NCBI GenBank assembly: GCA_964457365.1
Contig: CAYWFP010000035.1
Location: 1 to 34,572 of the forward strand
Reading direction: 5' to 3'
Source: CAYWFP01 sp964457365
Lineage (GTDB): Bacteria > Planctomycetota > SZUA-567
Length of the DNA: 34,572 nucleotides
This document shows, piece by piece, positions 33,176-34,572 of the stretch; the stretch's first letter is position 1, and every line of letters begins with the position of its first letter. Under the pieces are notes generated by a model, which saw only the letters and a list, made by a program, of their open reading frames with translations, ran no database searches and had not been told where the DNA came from. Made by a program: the position numbers and the translations under genes.

Positions 33176-34531
33176 CTATTGCGGGTCGGGCACGGACCGG
33201 ATCTCCGGCTCCGCCTCGTTCGCGGCGAGCATGCGCTTTTTCAAGAGCGTCGCCATCTCCGCGCGCACGGCGGTGCACTCGGCCGCGTCGACGAGGTTAT
33301 TGCGCTCGTGCGGATCGGCCTCCAGGTCGTACAGGAAGTCCTCGACGTAGACGTCGCTGCCGGGATCGGCGACGCCATTCTTCTCCGGCGCGCGCACGCT
33401 GTACTTCCACCGGTGCGTGCGCACCGCGCGGCCGACGTGGCTCTCGCTGACCTGGACGAAGACGTTGTCCTTCCAGTCGCGCGCGCCCGCGGCCGCCTCC
33501 TGCAGCGGCCTTCCGTGCATCGTCGCCGGCACCGGCACGCCCGCGGCGCGCAGCACCGTCGGCGGCACGTCGATGAGGCTGACCAGTTCCGGCCGCACGC
33601 CGACGCCGTCGAAGCCCGGCCCGTGCGCGACCAGCGGGACGCGGATGCAGCCGTCGTGGCAGGCGCGCTTGTACTCGCTGTTGCGCGTGCGGAAGTGGCT
33701 GCCGTGATCGCTGAAGTAGAGGATGATCGTGTCCTCGGCCATCCCCCGCGCCTCGAGCGTGTCGCGAACGCGGCCGAGCGCGCGGTCCAGCGCGTGACAG
33801 CACCCGAGGTAGTCGGGATAATTCTCGCGCCAGTCGCCCTCGGTATCGACCAGGTCGCCCGGGACGTCGCAGTCGGCCCACTTCTCCTTCGAGCCGTGCG
33901 GCCCTTCGTAGCGGTTGTGGTCGTTCTGGTGGTGCGGCTCGATGTAGCTCGCCATCAGATACCACGGCTCCTGATCCGGACGGGTCTCGAGGAAGTCGAC
34001 CACGTGGTCGGTCACCGCGTCGACGCGGTAGCGGCCTTCGGGAAACTCGACCTTGTTGCCCGCCGCGTCGAACATGTGCCCGTCGTAGCTGTGCGAGGTG
34101 AACTCCAGCACGTCCGAGGCGACCCAGTAGTCCTTGTACCCGCCGCGCAGGCGCTCGGGCACCGGCTTGGTGCGGAAATTGTTCGGATCGTCCTCGCCGC
34201 CGCAGGAAGCGAGGTGCCATTTGCCGATGTAGCCGGTCTGGTAACCCGCCTCGTTCAGCCACTTCGCCAGCGTCATCTCCTCCGGCGGCAACTGGCGATT
34301 GTTGGTGAAGCAGCCGACCTCGGTCGGATACTTCCCCGTCTGCAGGCACGCCCGCGCCGGGCCGCAGACAGGCTGGCAAGTGAAGGCGGATTCGAACCGC
34401 GCCCCCTCTTCGGCGAGGCGGTCGAGGTTGGGCGTCACCGGCAGTTTCTGTCCATAGCAGCCGCAGGTGTCCCAGCGCTGCTGGTCGGAGAAGAAGATCA
34501 GAATGTTCGGTCGCTTGTGTCGAGTAGACAT
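33176..34531 (-). CDS. Type I sulfatase
   Basis: The 451-residue enzyme hydrolyses sulfate esters. It has the C56-G-P-A-R60 motif, in which Cys is converted to formylglycine by an activating enzyme, the N-terminal metal site in S-D16-Q-Q, G-K-W-H-L, and the later S-D-H-G-S-H metal/His motif. Length and motif order match the alkaline phosphatase superfamily sulfatases that abound in PVC bacteria. There is no clear signal peptide, so it is either cytoplasmic or exported in an unusual way. The substrate may be a sulfated polysaccharide fragment or another sulfate ester. It converges on the PAS kinase with a 45-nt gap. Confidence 0.93.
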   Translation of the reverse strand: MSTRHKRPNILIFFSDQQRWDTCGCYGQKLPVTPNLDRLAEEGARFESAFTCQPVCGPARACLQTGKYPTEVGCFTNNRQLPPEEMTLAKWLNEAGYQTGYIGKWHLASCGGEDDPNNFRTKPVPERLRGGYKDYWVASDVLEFTSHSYDGHMFDAAGNKVEFPEGRYRVDAVTDHVVDFLETRPDQEPWYLMASYIEPHHQNDHNRYEGPHGSKEKWADCDVPGDLVDTEGDWRENYPDYLGCCHALDRALGRVRDTLEARGMAEDTIILYFSDHGSHFRTRNSEYKRACHDGCIRVPLVAHGPGFDGVGVRPELVSLIDVPPTVLRAAGVPVPATMHGRPLQEAAAGARDWKDNVFVQVSESHVGRAVRTHRWKYSVRAPEKNGVADPGSDVYVEDFLYDLEADPHERNNLVDAAECTAVRAEMATLLKKRMLAANEAEPEIRSVPDPQ

Positions 34532-34550
34532 AATATGGTTCCTCCATATT
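34532..34550 (-). promoter_or_regulatory. Hairpin presenting the sulfatase ribosome-binding site in its loop
   Basis: On the minus strand AATATGG (34550-34544), loop AGGAA, and CCATATT (34538-34532) form a perfect 7-bp stem. The Shine-Dalgarno GGAGGA spans stem and loop, and the start codon follows the stem at once. A -10-like CATACT is at 34566-34561, with its -35 outside the window. Confidence 0.6.
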
Positions 34551-34572
34551 CCTTTTCAGTAGTATGTGAGGA

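Noticed and set aside
1..34572. CRISPR array, rRNA, tRNA, integrase or prophage
   Set aside because: I saw no regularly spaced repeats, rRNA or tRNA structures, or phage or recombinase genes in the window.

Overview
The window is GC-rich and densely coded, from a Gram-negative bacterium: it has an outer-membrane-type porin, exported proteins with signal peptides, and sigma70-like promoters. The combination of UroD-like methyltransferases, a type I sulfatase, an FHA-Ser/Thr kinase, a neutral-ceramidase-like protein and multi-PAS kinases suggests the PVC group (Lentisphaerota/Kiritimatiellota-like) or a similar lineage such as Hydrogenedentes. This placement is inference; there is no marker gene that settles it.

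Region 1 (1-9489) looks like corrinoid-dependent methyl-group metabolism. It holds the 3' end of a B12-binding corrinoid protein, a RACE-type reductive activator of corrinoid proteins, a three-gene ABC importer of the glycine betaine type (ATPase-permease-binding protein, minus strand), and two tandem UroD-like methyltransferases (plus strand). The likely logic is uptake of a quaternary amine, transfer of its methyl group to a corrinoid protein, reactivation of oxidised cobalt by RACE, and onward methyl transfer by a UroD-fold enzyme. The first methyltransferase (MttB or other family) would lie left of the window. A MITE-like element sits exactly at the corrinoid gene stop codon. The importer has a strong promoter and a ~390-nt structured leader. 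A small one-TM protein of unknown role ends the block.

Region 2 (17868-9461, minus strand) is the most unusual part. One promoter precedes an FHA-kinase-TM-periplasmic-domain protein, a membrane-anchored periplasmic-binding-protein fold fused to a vWA domain, a second anchored binding-protein paralog without vWA, a membrane coiled-coil protein, and a zinc-ribbon-UroD fusion. It looks like an envelope sensing or adhesion system coupled to a cytoplasmic kinase, and I do not recognise it as a named system.

Region 3 (17912-23910, minus strand) holds a porin with its own promoter and terminator, an AT-rich 0.7-kb spacer, and a 1202-residue hybrid histidine kinase with about six PAS domains and its own promoter.

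Region 4 (23918-31513, minus strand) holds a promoter, then two half-size ABC exporters forming an asymmetric heterodimer, a radical SAM protein, a polytopic membrane protein and glutamate racemase (murI). A ceramidase-like protein with its own promoter follows. A short palindromic insertion sits at the murI stop and has rewritten its C-terminus.

Region 5 (31514-34572) holds a divergent PAS histidine kinase with an atypical H-box, and convergent to it a type I sulfatase whose ribosome-binding site is in the loop of a perfect hairpin.
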